Below the pieces are notes generated by a model. That model saw only the letters and a program-made list of their open reading frames with translations. It searched no databases and had not been told where the DNA came from. 64,000 nucleotides of DNA from Pseudomonas sp. SCB32 (GTDB lineage Bacteria > Pseudomonadota > Gammaproteobacteria > Pseudomonadales > Pseudomonadaceae): positions 5,766,001-5,830,000 of the forward strand of contig NZ_CP045118.1 in assembly GCF_009189165.1 (NCBI RefSeq). Direction: 5' to 3'. The translations under genes were made by a program, and so were the position numbers. Below, piece after piece: positions 37,106 to 47,915 of this stretch; the first letter of the stretch is position 1; each line of letters begins with the position of its first letter.

Positions 37106-38917
37106 ATGTATGCCGCCTTGAATCACCACCTCACCCGCTGGCGCTCCCTGGCCTTGCTCGCGCTCCTGCTGGCACTGCTGCTCTGGCCGCTGCACCATGT
37201 CGCCGAGCGCTACTACAGCCTGCAGATCGCCCAGCAGAACCAGCAGACCCTCGACCTCTACGTCGCCAACCTGCTCGGCACGCTACGCCGCTATGAGGAC
37301 CTGCCGCCGATCCTCGGCGAGCTGCCGGCACTCCGGGCGGCGCTGCAATTCCCCGGCAATCTGGACCTGCAGAACGCCGCCAACGTCGAACTGGCACGCA
37401 TACGGGGACGCACCGGCGCCGACGTCATCTACCTGATGCAGCCTGACGGTCTCACTCGCGCCGCCTCCAACTGGGAGCAGCCCGACAGCTTCGTTGGCCG
37501 CAACTTCTCATTCCGCCCTTACTATAAGGAAGCCATGCAGGGGCGCCCGGCGCGCTTCTTCGGCCTGGGCACCACGTCCAAGCGCCGCGGCTATTTCTTC
37601 GCCAGCGAGGTCCGTGACGGGGAAACGCTACTGGGCGTGCTGGTGGTGAAGGTCGACCTGGAGCACATGGAAGATCTCTGGGGAAATACCCCTGACCAGC
37701 TCCTGGTAATGGATGCCGACGGCGTGGTCATCCTGTCGTCCAACAAGGCCTGGCGCTTCCATACCAGCCGTGAGCTGTCGCCGGCCAAGCAGCGCGAGAT
37801 CGCGCAGAACATCCCCTACCCGGTGCTGCATCCCCTGCCACTGACGATCGATCAGCGCCGCTGGATCAGCCAGAGCCGCGAGCTGCCGGAAACCGGCTGG
37901 ACCGTCAGCATCTATACCCCCCGCACCCAGGTCGACGCCCCGGTGCGCAGCGTCGTACTGATCGGCGCCGCCACCCTCGTCGCGCTGCTCCTGCTGCTGT
38001 CGCTGCTGATCATCAGCCGCCGCCACTACCTGGAGCGCATCGCGCTCGAGGCCCAGGCCAAGCACGAGCTGGAAGTCCGGGTGCAGGAGCGCACCCAGGA
38101 ACTGGAAGACGCCAACAGCCGCCTGCAACAGGAAGTCAGCAACCGCGAACAGGCACAGCGCGAGCTGATGCATGCGCAGGACGAGGTGGTGCAGGCTGGC
38201 AAGCTCACCGCCCTGGGCACCATGTCCGCCAGTATCAGCCATGAACTCAACCAGCCGCTCGCGGCGATCCGCACCTACGCCGACAACGCCCGCGTGCTGA
38301 TCGACCACCAGCGCATCGACGACGCCCGCAGCAACCTCGAGCAGATCGGCGAACTGACCGGCCGCATGGCTTCGATCATCGGCCACCTCAAGGCTTACGC
38401 CCGCGGTGCACGGCGCGCTCCGGAAAACGTCGCCCTGCAACCGGCGATCAACGACGCCCTGGCGCTGGTTGCGCCGCGCCGCCAGTCGATGAACGTGGAA
38501 CTGCTACGCGACCTGCCGGATGCGGCGATCTGGGTGCAGGCTGGCGAGACCCGGCTGCGCCAGATCCTCTCCAACCTGCTCTCCAACGCCCTCGACGCTC
38601 TCACCGAGAAGGCGCCACCTCGACGCATCTGGCTGACCGCCGAGCAGACGCCCGAGCGCATCATCCTGTCCCTGCGCGACAACGGGCCCGGCTTCTCCGA
38701 GCAGGCGCTGGCCCACGCCCGCGAACCCTTCTTCACCACCAAGACCAGCGCCAAGGGCCTCGGCCTTGGCCTCGCCATCTGTGACACCCTGTTACGCACG
38801 CTCGGCGGCCATCTGGAATTGGGGAATAACCCCGATGGCGGTGCTCTCGTACAATTGCACCTGTTGCCGGGCATCCCCGGCGTGACTTCGACGCCGCAGG
38901 AGGAAACCCGCGCATGA
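37106..38917 (+). CDS. dctB: DctB C4-dicarboxylate sensor histidine kinase
   Basis: Membrane sensor for succinate, fumarate and malate, 603 residues. TM1 lies at about 14-30, followed by a double-PAS-like periplasmic domain with FSFRPYYKEAMQGR at 134-147, the dicarboxylate-sensing segment of DctB proteins. TM2 lies at about 283-303, then a coiled linker, the H-box SASISHELNQPLAAIRTYAD with His379, and ATPase boxes NLLSNALDAL, DNGPGF and GLGLGLAI. It overlaps dctD by 4 bp. In PAO1 the regulated dctPQM genes follow; here they do not. Confidence 0.94.
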   Translation: MYAALNHHLTRWRSLALLALLLALLLWPLHHVAERYYSLQIAQQNQQTLDLYVANLLGTLRRYEDLPPILGELPALRAALQFPGNLDLQNAANVELARIRGRTGADVIYLMQPDGLTRAASNWEQPDSFVGRNFSFRPYYKEAMQGRPARFFGLGTTSKRRGYFFASEVRDGETLLGVLVVKVDLEHMEDLWGNTPDQLLVMDADGVVILSSNKAWRFHTSRELSPAKQREIAQNIPYPVLHPLPLTIDQRRWISQSRELPETGWTVSIYTPRTQVDAPVRSVVLIGAATLVALLLLLSLLIISRRHYLERIALEAQAKHELEVRVQERTQELEDANSRLQQEVSNREQAQRELMHAQDEVVQAGKLTALGTMSASISHELNQPLAAIRTYADNARVLIDHQRIDDARSNLEQIGELTGRMASIIGHLKAYARGARRAPENVALQPAINDALALVAPRRQSMNVELLRDLPDAAIWVQAGETRLRQILSNLLSNALDALTEKAPPRRIWLTAEQTPERIILSLRDNGPGFSEQALAHAREPFFTTKTSAKGLGLGLAICDTLLRTLGGHLELGNNPDGGALVQLHLLPGIPGVTSTPQEETRA

Positions 38918-40305
38918 GTTCGGCCGCGCCCTTCGATTCGACCACCCAGGTGCTGTTGATCGACGACGATCCGCATCTGCGCCAGGCGCTGAGCCAAACC
39001 CTTGACCTGGCCGGCTTCAGCGTCGTCGCCCTGGCCGACGCGCGCCAGCTCGACCCACAGCAGGCGCGGGACTGGCCCGGAGTGATCGTCAGCGATATCC
39101 GCATGCCTGGTATCGACGGCCTGCAACTGCTGGAGCAACTGCACGCGCAGGATGCCGAACTGCCGGTGATACTGGTGACCGGCCACGGCGACGTCCCGCT
39201 GGCGGTCAAGGCCATGCGCTCGGGCGCCTACGACTTCCTGGAAAAACCCTTCCCCAGTGATGCATTGCTCGACAGCGTGCGCCGCGCCCTCGATGTGCGC
39301 CGCCTGGTGCTGGAGAACCGCAGCCTGCGGCTGGCGCTGTCCGAGCAGAAGGAACTGCGTGGTCGCCTGGTCGGCCAATCTGCACCGATGCAACGCCTGC
39401 AGCAGCAGGTCGCCTCGCTGTCGGCGATCCAGGCCGACGTACTGATCCTCGGTGAGACTGGCTCGGGCAAGGAAGTGGTCGCCCGAGCCTTGCATGACCT
39501 CTCCAGCCGCCGCAACGGTCCCTTTGTCGCCATCAACGCCGGGGCGCTGGCCGAGTCGGTGGTGGAAAGTGAGCTGTTCGGCCATGAGCAGGGTGCATTC
39601 ACCGGCGCGCAGAAGCGGCGCATCGGCAAGTTCGAATACGCCAATGGCGGCACGCTGTTCCTCGACGAAATCGAAAGCATGAGCCTGGACGTCCAGGTCA
39701 AGCTACTGCGCCTGCTGCAGGAGCGCACGGTCGAGCGCCTGGGCTCCAACCAGCTCATCCCCCTGGACATCCGCATCATCGCGGCGACCAAGGAAGACTT
39801 GCGCCTGGCCTCCGACGAAGGCCGCTTCCGCGCCGACCTTTATTACCGCCTGAACGTCGCCAGCCTGCGCATCCCACCGCTGCGCGAGCGTGGCGATGAC
39901 ATCCTCCTGTTGTTCCAGCACTTCGCCGAACGCGGTGCGCAGCGGCATGGCCTGACACCACGCGCCCTGGACTCCACGCAGCGCGCGCAACTGCTGTCCC
40001 ACGGCTGGCCGGGCAATGTGCGCGAACTGCAGAACGCCGCAGAACGCTATGCACTGGGACTGGACCTGGGGCTCGACGATACGGGCACCCACTCGACCCC
40101 GACCGCCGCCGGCGCAGGGCTGAACGAACAGGTCGAAGCCTTCGAGCGTGCGCTGATCGCTGCCGAGATGAGCCGCCCGCACAACTCGCTGCGCAGCCTC
40201 GCCGAAGCGCTCGGCGTGCCGCGCAAGACCCTGCACGACAAGCTGCGCAAGCACGGCCTGCTGTTCTCCGGCGGCGGGAATCCCGCTGACGACGCCGACG
40301 GCTGA
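38914..40305 (+). CDS. dctD: DctD sigma-54-dependent response regulator
   Basis: NtrC-type activator of 463 residues. The receiver has the phospho-acceptor Asp61 in SDIRMPG. The AAA+ domain has Walker A GETGSGKE at 180-187 and the sigma-54 contact loop GAFTGA at 227-232. The Fis-type C-terminal HTH is LRSLAEALGVPRKTLHDKL. AGGAGG lies upstream of the ATG. It should activate sigma-54 promoters for dicarboxylate uptake. A good -24/-12 element lies 68 bases behind its own stop. Confidence 0.95.
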   Translation: MSSAAPFDSTTQVLLIDDDPHLRQALSQTLDLAGFSVVALADARQLDPQQARDWPGVIVSDIRMPGIDGLQLLEQLHAQDAELPVILVTGHGDVPLAVKAMRSGAYDFLEKPFPSDALLDSVRRALDVRRLVLENRSLRLALSEQKELRGRLVGQSAPMQRLQQQVASLSAIQADVLILGETGSGKEVVARALHDLSSRRNGPFVAINAGALAESVVESELFGHEQGAFTGAQKRRIGKFEYANGGTLFLDEIESMSLDVQVKLLRLLQERTVERLGSNQLIPLDIRIIAATKEDLRLASDEGRFRADLYYRLNVASLRIPPLRERGDDILLLFQHFAERGAQRHGLTPRALDSTQRAQLLSHGWPGNVRELQNAAERYALGLDLGLDDTGTHSTPTAAGAGLNEQVEAFERALIAAEMSRPHNSLRSLAEALGVPRKTLHDKLRKHGLLFSGGGNPADDADG

Positions 40306-40372
40306 GCAAGAATCCGCCTATACCGTTAAGCGGACCGACCGGCGGAGCCCGGCAGGCCGGGGTGCGCCAGAC

Positions 40373-40388
40373 TGGCATACCCCTTGCT
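40373..40388 (+). promoter_or_regulatory. Sigma-54 (-24/-12) promoter
   Basis: TGGCATACCCCTTGCT: GG at 40374-40375 and GC at 40386-40387, separated by exactly ten bases, a near-perfect fit to TGGCAY-N5-TTGCW. It lies just behind dctD, where dctP transcription starts in relatives, but no gene follows for 510 bases. The downstream 200 bases are GC-rich with short inverted repeats, and no ribosome site plus frame was recognised. Confidence 0.7.
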
Positions 40389-40818
40389 ATTCACTTGTCG
40401 GTGCCGTTGCGCACCGCTTCGTGCCGCACCTGTTTGTGGCACGCCCTCCGGGCCACGAACCCGGGGGTGTCCTTCGGCGTCCATGCCATCCGGCGCCCTC
40501 GGCGCCTCGCCGGGTGCAGTGATCCTGCCCCGGCCAATTCCCCCTCCTGAATGATTTCGGCCTCCCTGCGGGGCTTCCGCTTGCATCAGAAAACTCCTAC
40601 ACAACCCGCGTACCGCCAGGGTGCAACCCCGCACGCCCTCAATAGCCGTTTCACTCCATCGTGAGCACGCTCGCGAATTGCCACAGTGCGGTCACATCAA
40701 CGTGATCAAACTTTCACGAAATCCTCTCTAAATCGGGCGTTAGTGGAAAAGTCCTTCTATCTTGTTTGCGGGGTGAGCGGGTTATGGAGTACCGCTCGAT
40801 ACATTGGATAGCAAGCTA

Positions 40819-40861
40819 TTGACCTACGTCAGGGACCGTCCCTGACAGACGGCGCTTAATA
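40819..40861 (+). promoter_or_regulatory. ANR-type box and promoter of arcDABC
   Basis: TTGACCTACGTCAG (40819-40832) fits the FNR/ANR dyad TTGAT-N4-ATCAA with one half-site variant on each side. A -10 like TTAATA lies at 40856-40861, which would put the box centre near -42, as expected for ANR activation under low oxygen. A separate perfect palindrome, TCAGGGACCGTCCCTGA (40829-40845), overlaps the right half of the box. AGGGAG lies before the arcD ATG. The rest of the gap 40306-40897 shows only the sigma-54 element. Confidence 0.65.
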
Positions 40862-40897
40862 GCTACACTCTCCAACTTCCTATAGGGAGATTCTTAA

Positions 40898-42346
40898 ATG
40901 TCGCAAGAAAGCAGCCAAAAATTGAAACTCGGCGCGCTGACGGCGTTGGTGGTGGGTTCCATGATCGGCGGGGGCATTTTCTCCCTTCCGCAAAACATGG
41001 CCGCCAGCGCAGACGTCGGTGCCATTCTCATCGGTTGGGCCATCACCGCGGTCGGGATGCTGACCCTGGCATTCGTCTTCCAGACCCTGGCCAACCGCAA
41101 ACCTGAACTCGACGGTGGGGTGTACGCCTACGCCAAGGCCGGCTTCGGCGACTACATGGGCTTCTCCTCGGCCTGGGGCTACTGGATCAGCGCCTGGCTC
41201 GGCAACGTCGGCTACTTCCTTCTTCTATTCAGCACCCTGGGCTACTTCTTCCCGGTCTTCGGCAAGGGCGACACCCTGCCGGCGGTGATCTGCGCCTCGG
41301 TATTGCTGTGGGCCCTGCACTTCCTGGTGCTGCGCGGGATCAAGGAGGCGACGTTCATCAACACCATCACCACGGTGGCGAAGATCGTCCCGCTGTTCCT
41401 GTTCATCCTGATCTGCCTGTTCGCCTTCAAGCTGGACATCTTCAGCGCTGACATCTGGGGCGCGAGCAATCCGGATCTGGGCAGCGTGATGAACCAGGTG
41501 CGCAACATGATGCTGGTCACCGTCTGGGTGTTCATCGGCATCGAAGGCGCGAGCATCTTCTCCTCTCGTGCGGAAAAACGTTCCGACGTCGGTAAGGCCA
41601 CTGTGATTGGCTTCATCACCGTACTGCTCCTGCTGGTACTGGTGAACGTGCTGTCCATGGGCGTGATGACCCAACCGGAACTGGCCAAGCTGCAGAACCC
41701 GTCGATGGCGCTGGTACTGGAGCATGTGGTCGGGCACTGGGGTGCGGTACTGATCAGCGTCGGTCTGCTGATCTCCCTGCTGGGTGCCCTGCTCTCCTGG
41801 GTGCTGCTGTGCGCCGAGATCATGTTCGCCGCGGCCAAGGACCACACCATGCCGGAGTTCCTGCGCAAGGAGAACGCCAACCAGGTGCCGGCCAACGCCC
41901 TGTGGCTGACCAACATCTGCGTGCAGATCTTCCTGGTGGTGACCTTCTTCTCCTCGGGCAGCTCCGACGGGATGGACCCGTACACCAAGATGCTGCTGCT
42001 GGCCACCTCGATGATCCTCATCCCGTACTTCTGGTCCGCGGCCTACGCCCTGCTGCTGGCAGTCAAAGGCGAGACCTACGACAAGGACCCGGGTGACCGC
42101 ACCAAGGACCTGATCATCGCTGCGATCTCGGTCACCTACGCCATCTGGCTGATCTACGCCGGTGGCCTGAAATACCTGCTGCTGTCGGCGCTGCTGTACG
42201 CGCCGGGCGTAATCCTCTTCGCTAAAGCGAAACATGAAGTGGGCCAACCCATCTTCACCAATGTCGAGAAGCTGATCTTCGCGGGTGTCGTCATCGGCGC
42301 CCTGATCGCGGCCTATGGCCTCTACGACGGCTTCCTCACTCTGTAA
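40898..42346 (+). CDS. arcD: ArcD arginine/ornithine antiporter
   Basis: Exchanges external arginine for internal ornithine, feeding the deiminase pathway. A 482-residue APC-superfamily carrier with about 12-13 membrane segments. [16 protein letters not shown] in TM1 is the substrate-site motif of the family. The length matches the P. aeruginosa protein. First gene of arcDABC. Confidence 0.95.
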   Translation: MSQESSQKLKLGALTALVVGSMIGGGIFSLPQNMAASADVGAILIGWAITAVGMLTLAFVFQTLANRKPELDGGVYAYAKAGFGDYMGFSSAWGYWISAWLGNVGYFLLLFSTLGYFFPVFGKGDTLPAVICASVLLWALHFLVLRGIKEATFINTITTVAKIVPLFLFILICLFAFKLDIFSADIWGASNPDLGSVMNQVRNMMLVTVWVFIGIEGASIFSSRAEKRSDVGKATVIGFITVLLLLVLVNVLSMGVMTQPELAKLQNPSMALVLEHVVGHWGAVLISVGLLISLLGALLSWVLLCAEIMFAAAKDHTMPEFLRKENANQVPANALWLTNICVQIFLVVTFFSSGSSDGMDPYTKMLLLATSMILIPYFWSAAYALLLAVKGETYDKDPGDRTKDLIIAAISVTYAIWLIYAGGLKYLLLSALLYAPGVILFAKAKHEVGQPIFTNVEKLIFAGVVIGALIAAYGLYDGFLTL

Positions 42347-42362
42347 CTCCTGGAGACATCTC

Positions 42363-43619
42363 ATGAGCACGGAAAAAACCAAACTTGGCGTTCATTCTGA
42401 AGCTGGCAAATTGCGCAAAGTGATGGTCTGCTCGCCTGGACTCGCCCACCAACGCCTGACCCCGAGCAACTGTGACGAGTTGCTGTTCGACGACGTAATC
42501 TGGGTAAACCAGGCCAAGCGCGACCACTTTGATTTCGTCACCAAGATGCGTGAGCGCGGTATCGACGTCCTGGAAATGCACAACCTGCTGACCGAGACCG
42601 TCCAGAACCCCGAGGCCCTGAAGTGGATCCTCGACCGCAAGATCACCAACGACAGCGTCGGCCTGGGTCTGACCCAGGAGCTGCGCGGCTGGCTGGAAAG
42701 CCTGGAGCCGCGCAAGCTGGCCGAGTTCCTCATCGGTGGCGTTGCCTCTGACGACATCCCCGACAGCGAAGGCGCCAAGGCGCTGAAGATGTACCGCGAC
42801 TACCTGGGCCACTCCAGCTTCCTGCTGCCGCCGCTGCCCAACACCCAGTTCACCCGTGACACCACCTGCTGGATCTACGGCGGCGTGACCCTGAACCCGA
42901 TGTACTGGCCGGCGCGCCGTCAGGAAACCCTGCTGACCACCGCCATCTACAAGTTCCACCCGGAATTCACCAACGCCGAATTCGAAGTCTGGTACGGCGA
43001 TCCGGACAAGGACCACGGCATGTCCACCCTGGAAGGTGGCGACGTGATGCCGATCGGCAACGGTGTCGTCCTGATCGGCATGGGTGAGCGCTCCTCCCGC
43101 CAAGCTATCGGCCAGGTCGCCCAGGCACTGTTCGCCAAAGGCGCCTGTGAGAAAGTCATCGTCGCCGGCCTGCCGAAGTCGCGCGCCGCGATGCACCTGG
43201 ACACCGTTTTCACCTTCTGCGACCGCGACCTCGTCACCGTCTTCCCGGAAGTGGTGAAGGAGATCGTTCCCTTCGTCCTGCGTCCGGACGAGAAGAGCCC
43301 CTACGGCCTCAGCATCCAGCGCGAAGACAAGGACTTCCTCACGGTCGTCGCCGAATCGCTGGGCCTGAAGAAACTGCGCGTCGTGGAAACCGGCGGCAAC
43401 AGCTTCGCCGCCGAGCGCGAGCAGTGGGACGACGGCAACAACGTGGTCTGCCTGGAACCGGGCGTGGTGGTCGGCTATGACCGCAACACCTACACCAACA
43501 CCCTGCTGCGCAAGGCCGGCGTGGAAGTGGTCACCATCAGCGCCGGCGAACTGGGCCGGGGCCGTGGCGGCGGTCACTGCATGACCTGCCCGATCCTGCG
43601 TGATCCGGTCGACTACTGA
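42363..43619 (+). CDS. arcA: Arginine deiminase
   Basis: Hydrolyses arginine to citrulline and ammonia. The 418 residues equal the length of the P. aeruginosa enzyme. The nucleophile Cys406 lies in [17 protein letters not shown] at the C-terminus; [13 protein letters not shown] and HLDTVFTF are other active-site loops. GGAG precedes ATG 42363; a longer frame running back into arcD is ignored. Confidence 0.97.
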   Translation: MSTEKTKLGVHSEAGKLRKVMVCSPGLAHQRLTPSNCDELLFDDVIWVNQAKRDHFDFVTKMRERGIDVLEMHNLLTETVQNPEALKWILDRKITNDSVGLGLTQELRGWLESLEPRKLAEFLIGGVASDDIPDSEGAKALKMYRDYLGHSSFLLPPLPNTQFTRDTTCWIYGGVTLNPMYWPARRQETLLTTAIYKFHPEFTNAEFEVWYGDPDKDHGMSTLEGGDVMPIGNGVVLIGMGERSSRQAIGQVAQALFAKGACEKVIVAGLPKSRAAMHLDTVFTFCDRDLVTVFPEVVKEIVPFVLRPDEKSPYGLSIQREDKDFLTVVAESLGLKKLRVVETGGNSFAAEREQWDDGNNVVCLEPGVVVGYDRNTYTNTLLRKAGVEVVTISAGELGRGRGGGHCMTCPILRDPVDY

Positions 43620-43727
43620 TACCCAACAGAGCGCACAAACCAATGGGGCGGCCCAACCAGGGTCGCCCGCCTCGCCAGCCACTAGCCGCGCTGGCGAGAC
43701 CGAGAATTCCGTCGAAGGAGAAAGATC

Positions 43728-44738
43728 ATGGCTTTCAACATGCACAACCGTAACCTGCTCAGCCTGATGCACCACAGCACCCGCGAGTTGCGTTATCTCC
43801 TCGATCTGTCCCGCGACCTGAAACGCGCCAAGTACACCGGCACCGAGCAGCAGCACCTGAAAGGCAACAACATTGCGCTGATCTTCGAGAAAACCTCGAC
43901 CCGCACCCGTTGCGCCTTCGAAGTGGCCGCCTATGACCAGGGCGCCAACGTCACCTACATCGACCCGAACTCCTCGCAGATCGGCCACAAGGAATCGATG
44001 AAGGACACCGCCCGCGTTCTCGGCCGCATGTACGACGCCATCGAATACCGTGGCTTCAAGCAGGAAATTGTCGAGGAACTGGCCAAGTTCGCCGGCGTAC
44101 CGGTGTTCAACGGCCTGACCGACGAGTACCACCCGACCCAGATGCTGGCCGACGTGCTGACCATGCGCGAGCACAGCGACAAGCCGCTGCACGAAATTAC
44201 CTACGCTTACCTGGGCGACGCCCGCAACAACATGGGTAACTCCCTGCTGCTGATCGGCGCCAAGCTCGGCATGGACGTGCGCATCGCCGCGCCCAAGGAG
44301 CTCTGGCCGACCGAAGAGCACATCGCCGCCTGCAAGAAGTTCGCTGAAGAAAGCGGCGCCCGCATCACCATCACCGAAGACCCGAAAGTGGCGGTCAAGG
44401 GCGTGGACTTCATCCACACCGACGTGTGGGTCTCCATGGGTGAGCCGGTCGAAGCCTGGGGCGAACGCATCAAGGAACTGCTGCCCTACCAGGTCAACAT
44501 GGACATGATGAAGGCCGCCGGCAACCCGCGCGTGAAGTTCATGCACTGCCTGCCCGCCTTCCACAACAGCGAGACCAAGGTCGGCAAGCAGATCGCCGAG
44601 CAGTACCCGAACCTGAAGAACGGCATCGAAGTCACCGACGACGTCTTCGAATCCCCGTACAACATTGCCTTCGAGCAAGCGGAAAACCGCATGCACACCA
44701 TCAAGGCAATCCTCGTTTCGACCCTCGCCGACATGTAA
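43728..44738 (+). CDS. arcB: Catabolic ornithine carbamoyltransferase
   Basis: Phosphorolyses citrulline to ornithine and carbamoyl phosphate. 336 residues, with carbamoyl-phosphate site [12 protein letters not shown], and HCLPAFHN plus the ornithine loop near the C-terminus. The catabolic form is longer than anabolic ArgF, as here. AAGGAG lies upstream. Confidence 0.96.
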   Translation: MAFNMHNRNLLSLMHHSTRELRYLLDLSRDLKRAKYTGTEQQHLKGNNIALIFEKTSTRTRCAFEVAAYDQGANVTYIDPNSSQIGHKESMKDTARVLGRMYDAIEYRGFKQEIVEELAKFAGVPVFNGLTDEYHPTQMLADVLTMREHSDKPLHEITYAYLGDARNNMGNSLLLIGAKLGMDVRIAAPKELWPTEEHIAACKKFAEESGARITITEDPKVAVKGVDFIHTDVWVSMGEPVEAWGERIKELLPYQVNMDMMKAAGNPRVKFMHCLPAFHNSETKVGKQIAEQYPNLKNGIEVTDDVFESPYNIAFEQAENRMHTIKAILVSTLADM

Positions 44739-44810
44739 TGCCGCGCCGCCCCCGGACCGCGACGCCGTCGCCGGTCCAGGGGCGTTTCCACTCTTTCGGA
44801 GGTAATGAAT

Positions 44811-45743
44811 ATGCGTATCGTCGTCGCATTGGGCGGCAACGCCCTGCTGCGTCGTGGCGAGCCCATGACTGCCGACAACCAGCGCACCAACGTGCGGATC
44901 GCTGCCGAGCAGATTGCCAAGGTCGCTCCCGGCAACGAACTGGTGATCGCCCACGGCAACGGCCCGCAGGTCGGCCTGCTGGCCCTGCAGGGCGCGGCCT
45001 ACGAGAAGGTCAGCCCCTATCCGCTGGACGTCCTCGGTGCCGAGACCGAAGGCATGATCGGCTACATGATCGAACAGGAAATGGGCAACCTGCTGCCGTT
45101 CGAAGTGCCGTTCGCCACCCTGCTCACCCAGGTCGAGGTCGACTCCAAGGACCCGGCCTTCCAGAATCCGACCAAGCCCATCGGTCCGGTCTACTCCAAG
45201 GAAGAGGCCGAAGCCCTCGCCAAGGAGAAAGGCTGGAGCATCGCGCCCGACGGCGACAAGTTCCGCCGCGTGGTCGCCAGCCCGCGTCCGAAGCGCATCT
45301 TCGAGATCCGCCCGGTCAAGTGGCTGCTGGAGAAAGGCACCATCGTCATCTGCGCGGGCGGTGGCGGCATTCCGACCATGTACGACGAATCGGGCAAGAA
45401 GCTCTCCGGCGTCGAGGCTGTAATCGACAAGGACCTCTGCTCCTCGCTGCTGGCCCAGGAACTGTCCGCTGACGTCCTGATCATCGCTACCGACGTGGAC
45501 GCGGCCTATATCGACTGGGGCAAGCCGACCCAGAAGGCCATCGCCCAGGCCCACCCGGACGAACTGGAACGCTTGGGCTTCGCCGCCGGCTCCATGGGAC
45601 CGAAGGTCATGGCGGCCATCGAGTTCGCCCGCAATACCGGCAAGGATGCGGTAATCGGCTCACTGGAAAACATCGTGGCCATCACCGAAGGCAAGTCCGG
45701 CACCCGCGTCAGTACCAAAAAGGCTGGCATCGAGTACCGCTGA
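44811..45743 (+). CDS. arcC: Carbamate kinase
   Basis: Makes ATP from carbamoyl phosphate and ADP, the energy-yielding step of the pathway. 310 residues; [16 protein letters not shown] at the start and [14 protein letters not shown] and [13 protein letters not shown] as family motifs. GGAGGT at 44798-44803 fits ATG 44811 with a 7-base spacer better than the ATG at 44805. Confidence 0.96.
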   Translation: MRIVVALGGNALLRRGEPMTADNQRTNVRIAAEQIAKVAPGNELVIAHGNGPQVGLLALQGAAYEKVSPYPLDVLGAETEGMIGYMIEQEMGNLLPFEVPFATLLTQVEVDSKDPAFQNPTKPIGPVYSKEEAEALAKEKGWSIAPDGDKFRRVVASPRPKRIFEIRPVKWLLEKGTIVICAGGGGIPTMYDESGKKLSGVEAVIDKDLCSSLLAQELSADVLIIATDVDAAYIDWGKPTQKAIAQAHPDELERLGFAAGSMGPKVMAAIEFARNTGKDAVIGSLENIVAITEGKSGTRVSTKKAGIEYR

Positions 45744-45762
45744 GCACTACCCGCAACACCCT

Positions 45763-45782
45763 GGGAGCCCATCGTGGCTCCC
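45763..45782 (+). terminator. Probable terminator of arcDABC
   Basis: GGGAGCC (45763-45769) and GGCTCCC (45776-45782) form a perfect 7-bp stem. The downstream stretch is pyrimidine-rich but has few T residues in a row, so confidence is moderate. Confidence 0.5.
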
Positions 45783-46003
45783 GGTTCCCTTCCCCTTCAG
45801 TAGTCTCCGCTCGATCTATACGGAAATTCGTCGCCTTCTTCCGCCAAATCCTGGCGTTAGCGTGACTCGGCGGTCATCATCCTCGTCAGCTAAAGCATTC
45901 GAATCACTCTAGCCACCGCTGGCTTTGTGCCACTGGGCCGCCCCGCCTTGGGCAATCACCGCCCGAACGCACAAGATGGACTTGCTGAAGGAGTTTCCGA
46001 GAG

Positions 46004-47902
46004 ATGTCTCGACTACCGGTCATCGTTGGTTTTGGTGGGTATAACGCTGCGGGCCGCAGCTCGTTCCACCATGGGTTCCGCCGCACCGTCCTCGAATCCA
46101 TGGAGAGCGCCGCTCGCCAGGAAACCCTCGCCGGCCTCGCGGTGATGATGAAGCTGGTGAAGTTCGACGCCGGCCACTACCGCGACGCCGAGGGCCAGGT
46201 CCTGACCCTGGCCGAAATCGAAAAGCGCTTCGCCGAGCAGATTCGCCAGTCCACCCTGATCCGCCGCATCGAACTGCAATACCTCGACGTCGATGCCGCC
46301 CACTGCCACAAGAGCATCACCCTCGGTGCCGCCGGCAGCCCGGTCACCTTCAGCACCCAGCGCAAGCAACTGCCCGAGCCGCTGCCGGCCAACTGGTCGG
46401 TGGACGAGCTCGAAGGCGGCGAAGTGCGCGTCACCCTGCACGACAGCTGCGAATTCAAGGTCGACAGTTACCGCGCACTGCCGGTCAAGTCCGCCGGCCA
46501 GCTGCCCACCGGCTTCGAGCCGAGCGAGCTGTACAACTCGCGCTTCCACCCGCGCGGCCTGCAGATGTCCGTGGTCGCCGCCACCGACGCGGTGCGCTCC
46601 GTCGGCATCGACTGGCAGACCATCTGCGACCGCGTGCAGCCCGACGAAATCGCCGTGTTCTCCAGCAGCATCATGAGCCAGCTGGACGAGAACGGTTATG
46701 GCGGCCTGCTGCAATCGCGCCTGCGCGGCCACCGCGTATCGGCCAAGCAGCTGCCGCTGGGCTTCAACAGCATGCCCACCGACTTCATCAACGCCTACGT
46801 GCTGGGCAGCGTCGGCATGACCGGCAGCATCACCGGCGCCTGCGCCACCTTCCTGTACAACCTGCAGAAAGGCATCGACGTCATCACTACCGGCCAGGCC
46901 CGCGTGGTCATCGTCGGTAACGCCGAAGCGCCGATCACCTCCGAGATCATCGAGGGCTACGCCGCCATGAGCGCGCTGGCCACCGAAGAAGGCCTGCGAC
47001 ACATCGATGGCCGCGACGACGTCGACTTCCGCCGCGCCAGCCGCCCATTCGGCGAGAACTGCGGCTTCACCCTGGCCGAGTCCGCCCAGTACGTGGTGCT
47101 GATGGACGACGCCCTGGCCCTGGAGCTGGGCGCCGAGATCCACGGCTCGGTGCCGGATGTGTTCATCAACGCCGACGGCTTCAAGAAGTCCATCTCCGCC
47201 CCCGGTCCGGGCAACTACCTGACCATGGCCAAGGCCGTGGCCGCCGCCGCGCAGATCGTTGGCGAAAAGAGCGTGCGCCAGCACAGCTTCGTCCACGCCC
47301 ACGGCTCCAGCACCCCGGCCAACCGCGTCACCGAGTCGGAAATCCTCGACCGCGTCGCCAGCGCCTTCGGCATCAGCGAATGGCCCGTCACCGCGGTCAA
47401 GGCCTTCGTCGGCCACTCCCTGGCCACCGCCAGCGCCGACCAGTTGATCTCCGCCCTGGGCACCTTCCGCTACGGGGTGATCCCCGGCATCAAGACCGTG
47501 GAAAAGTTCGCCGACGACGTGTTCAAGGACCACATCGCCCTGTCCAACACCGATGTGCGCCGCGACGACCTGGAGGTCTGCTTCATCAACTCCAAGGGCT
47601 TCGGCGGCAACAACGCCACCGGCGTGCTGCTGTCCCCTGCCGTTACCGAGAAGATGCTGCGCAAGCGCCACGGCGATGCCAACTTCGACGCCTACCAGAC
47701 CCGCCGCGAAGCCACCCGCGCCGCCGCCCGTCAGTACGACGAAGCCGTGACCCAGGGCCGTTTCGACATCATCTACAACTTCGGCAACGACATGATCGAC
47801 GAGCAGGCCATCGAGATCAGCGAGAAGGGCGTACAGGTGCCGGGCTTCAGCCAGGCCATCGCCTACAAGAAGGACGAGCGCTTCAGCGACATGCTCGACT
47901 GA
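46004..47902 (+). CDS. fabY: FabY beta-ketoacyl-ACP synthase
   Basis: Initiates fatty-acid synthesis by condensing acetyl-CoA with malonyl-ACP in Pseudomonas, in place of FabH. The 632-residue protein is longer than FabB/FabF because of a 200-residue N-terminal extension. Catalytic Cys280 is in ITGACATFL, His433 in HAHGSSTP and His471 in VGHSLATAS with Lys466 before it. Order behind arcC matches PA5174 (from memory). AAGGAG lies 10 bases before ATG. A strong terminator follows. Confidence 0.93.
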   Translation: MSRLPVIVGFGGYNAAGRSSFHHGFRRTVLESMESAARQETLAGLAVMMKLVKFDAGHYRDAEGQVLTLAEIEKRFAEQIRQSTLIRRIELQYLDVDAAHCHKSITLGAAGSPVTFSTQRKQLPEPLPANWSVDELEGGEVRVTLHDSCEFKVDSYRALPVKSAGQLPTGFEPSELYNSRFHPRGLQMSVVAATDAVRSVGIDWQTICDRVQPDEIAVFSSSIMSQLDENGYGGLLQSRLRGHRVSAKQLPLGFNSMPTDFINAYVLGSVGMTGSITGACATFLYNLQKGIDVITTGQARVVIVGNAEAPITSEIIEGYAAMSALATEEGLRHIDGRDDVDFRRASRPFGENCGFTLAESAQYVVLMDDALALELGAEIHGSVPDVFINADGFKKSISAPGPGNYLTMAKAVAAAAQIVGEKSVRQHSFVHAHGSSTPANRVTESEILDRVASAFGISEWPVTAVKAFVGHSLATASADQLISALGTFRYGVIPGIKTVEKFADDVFKDHIALSNTDVRRDDLEVCFINSKGFGGNNATGVLLSPAVTEKMLRKRHGDANFDAYQTRREATRAAARQYDEAVTQGRFDIIYNFGNDMIDEQAIEISEKGVQVPGFSQAIAYKKDERFSDMLD

Positions 47903-47915
47903 TCGCTTCCGTTGA

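Noticed and set aside
40326..40634. Small open frames in the gap between dctD and arcD
   Set aside because: No ribosome sites, and the translations are Arg/Pro/Gly/Ala-rich, typical of non-coding GC-rich DNA.
40389..40640. A CrcZ/CrcY-like Hfq-titrating RNA behind the sigma-54 promoter
   Set aside because: The characteristic repeated A/C-rich (AAYAAYAA) motifs are not present. Some other RNA remains possible.
40696..40709. A second ANR/FNR box upstream of arcD (ATCAA-N4-ATCAA)
   Set aside because: The two halves are direct, not inverted, so they do not fit the dyad.
42336..45554. A very long open frame (over 1000 codons) on the minus strand across arcA-arcB-arcC
   Set aside because: It is antisense to three well-conserved genes. 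The translation is rich in Val, Asp, Gly and Gln with no recognisable domain, as expected from third-position GC bias.
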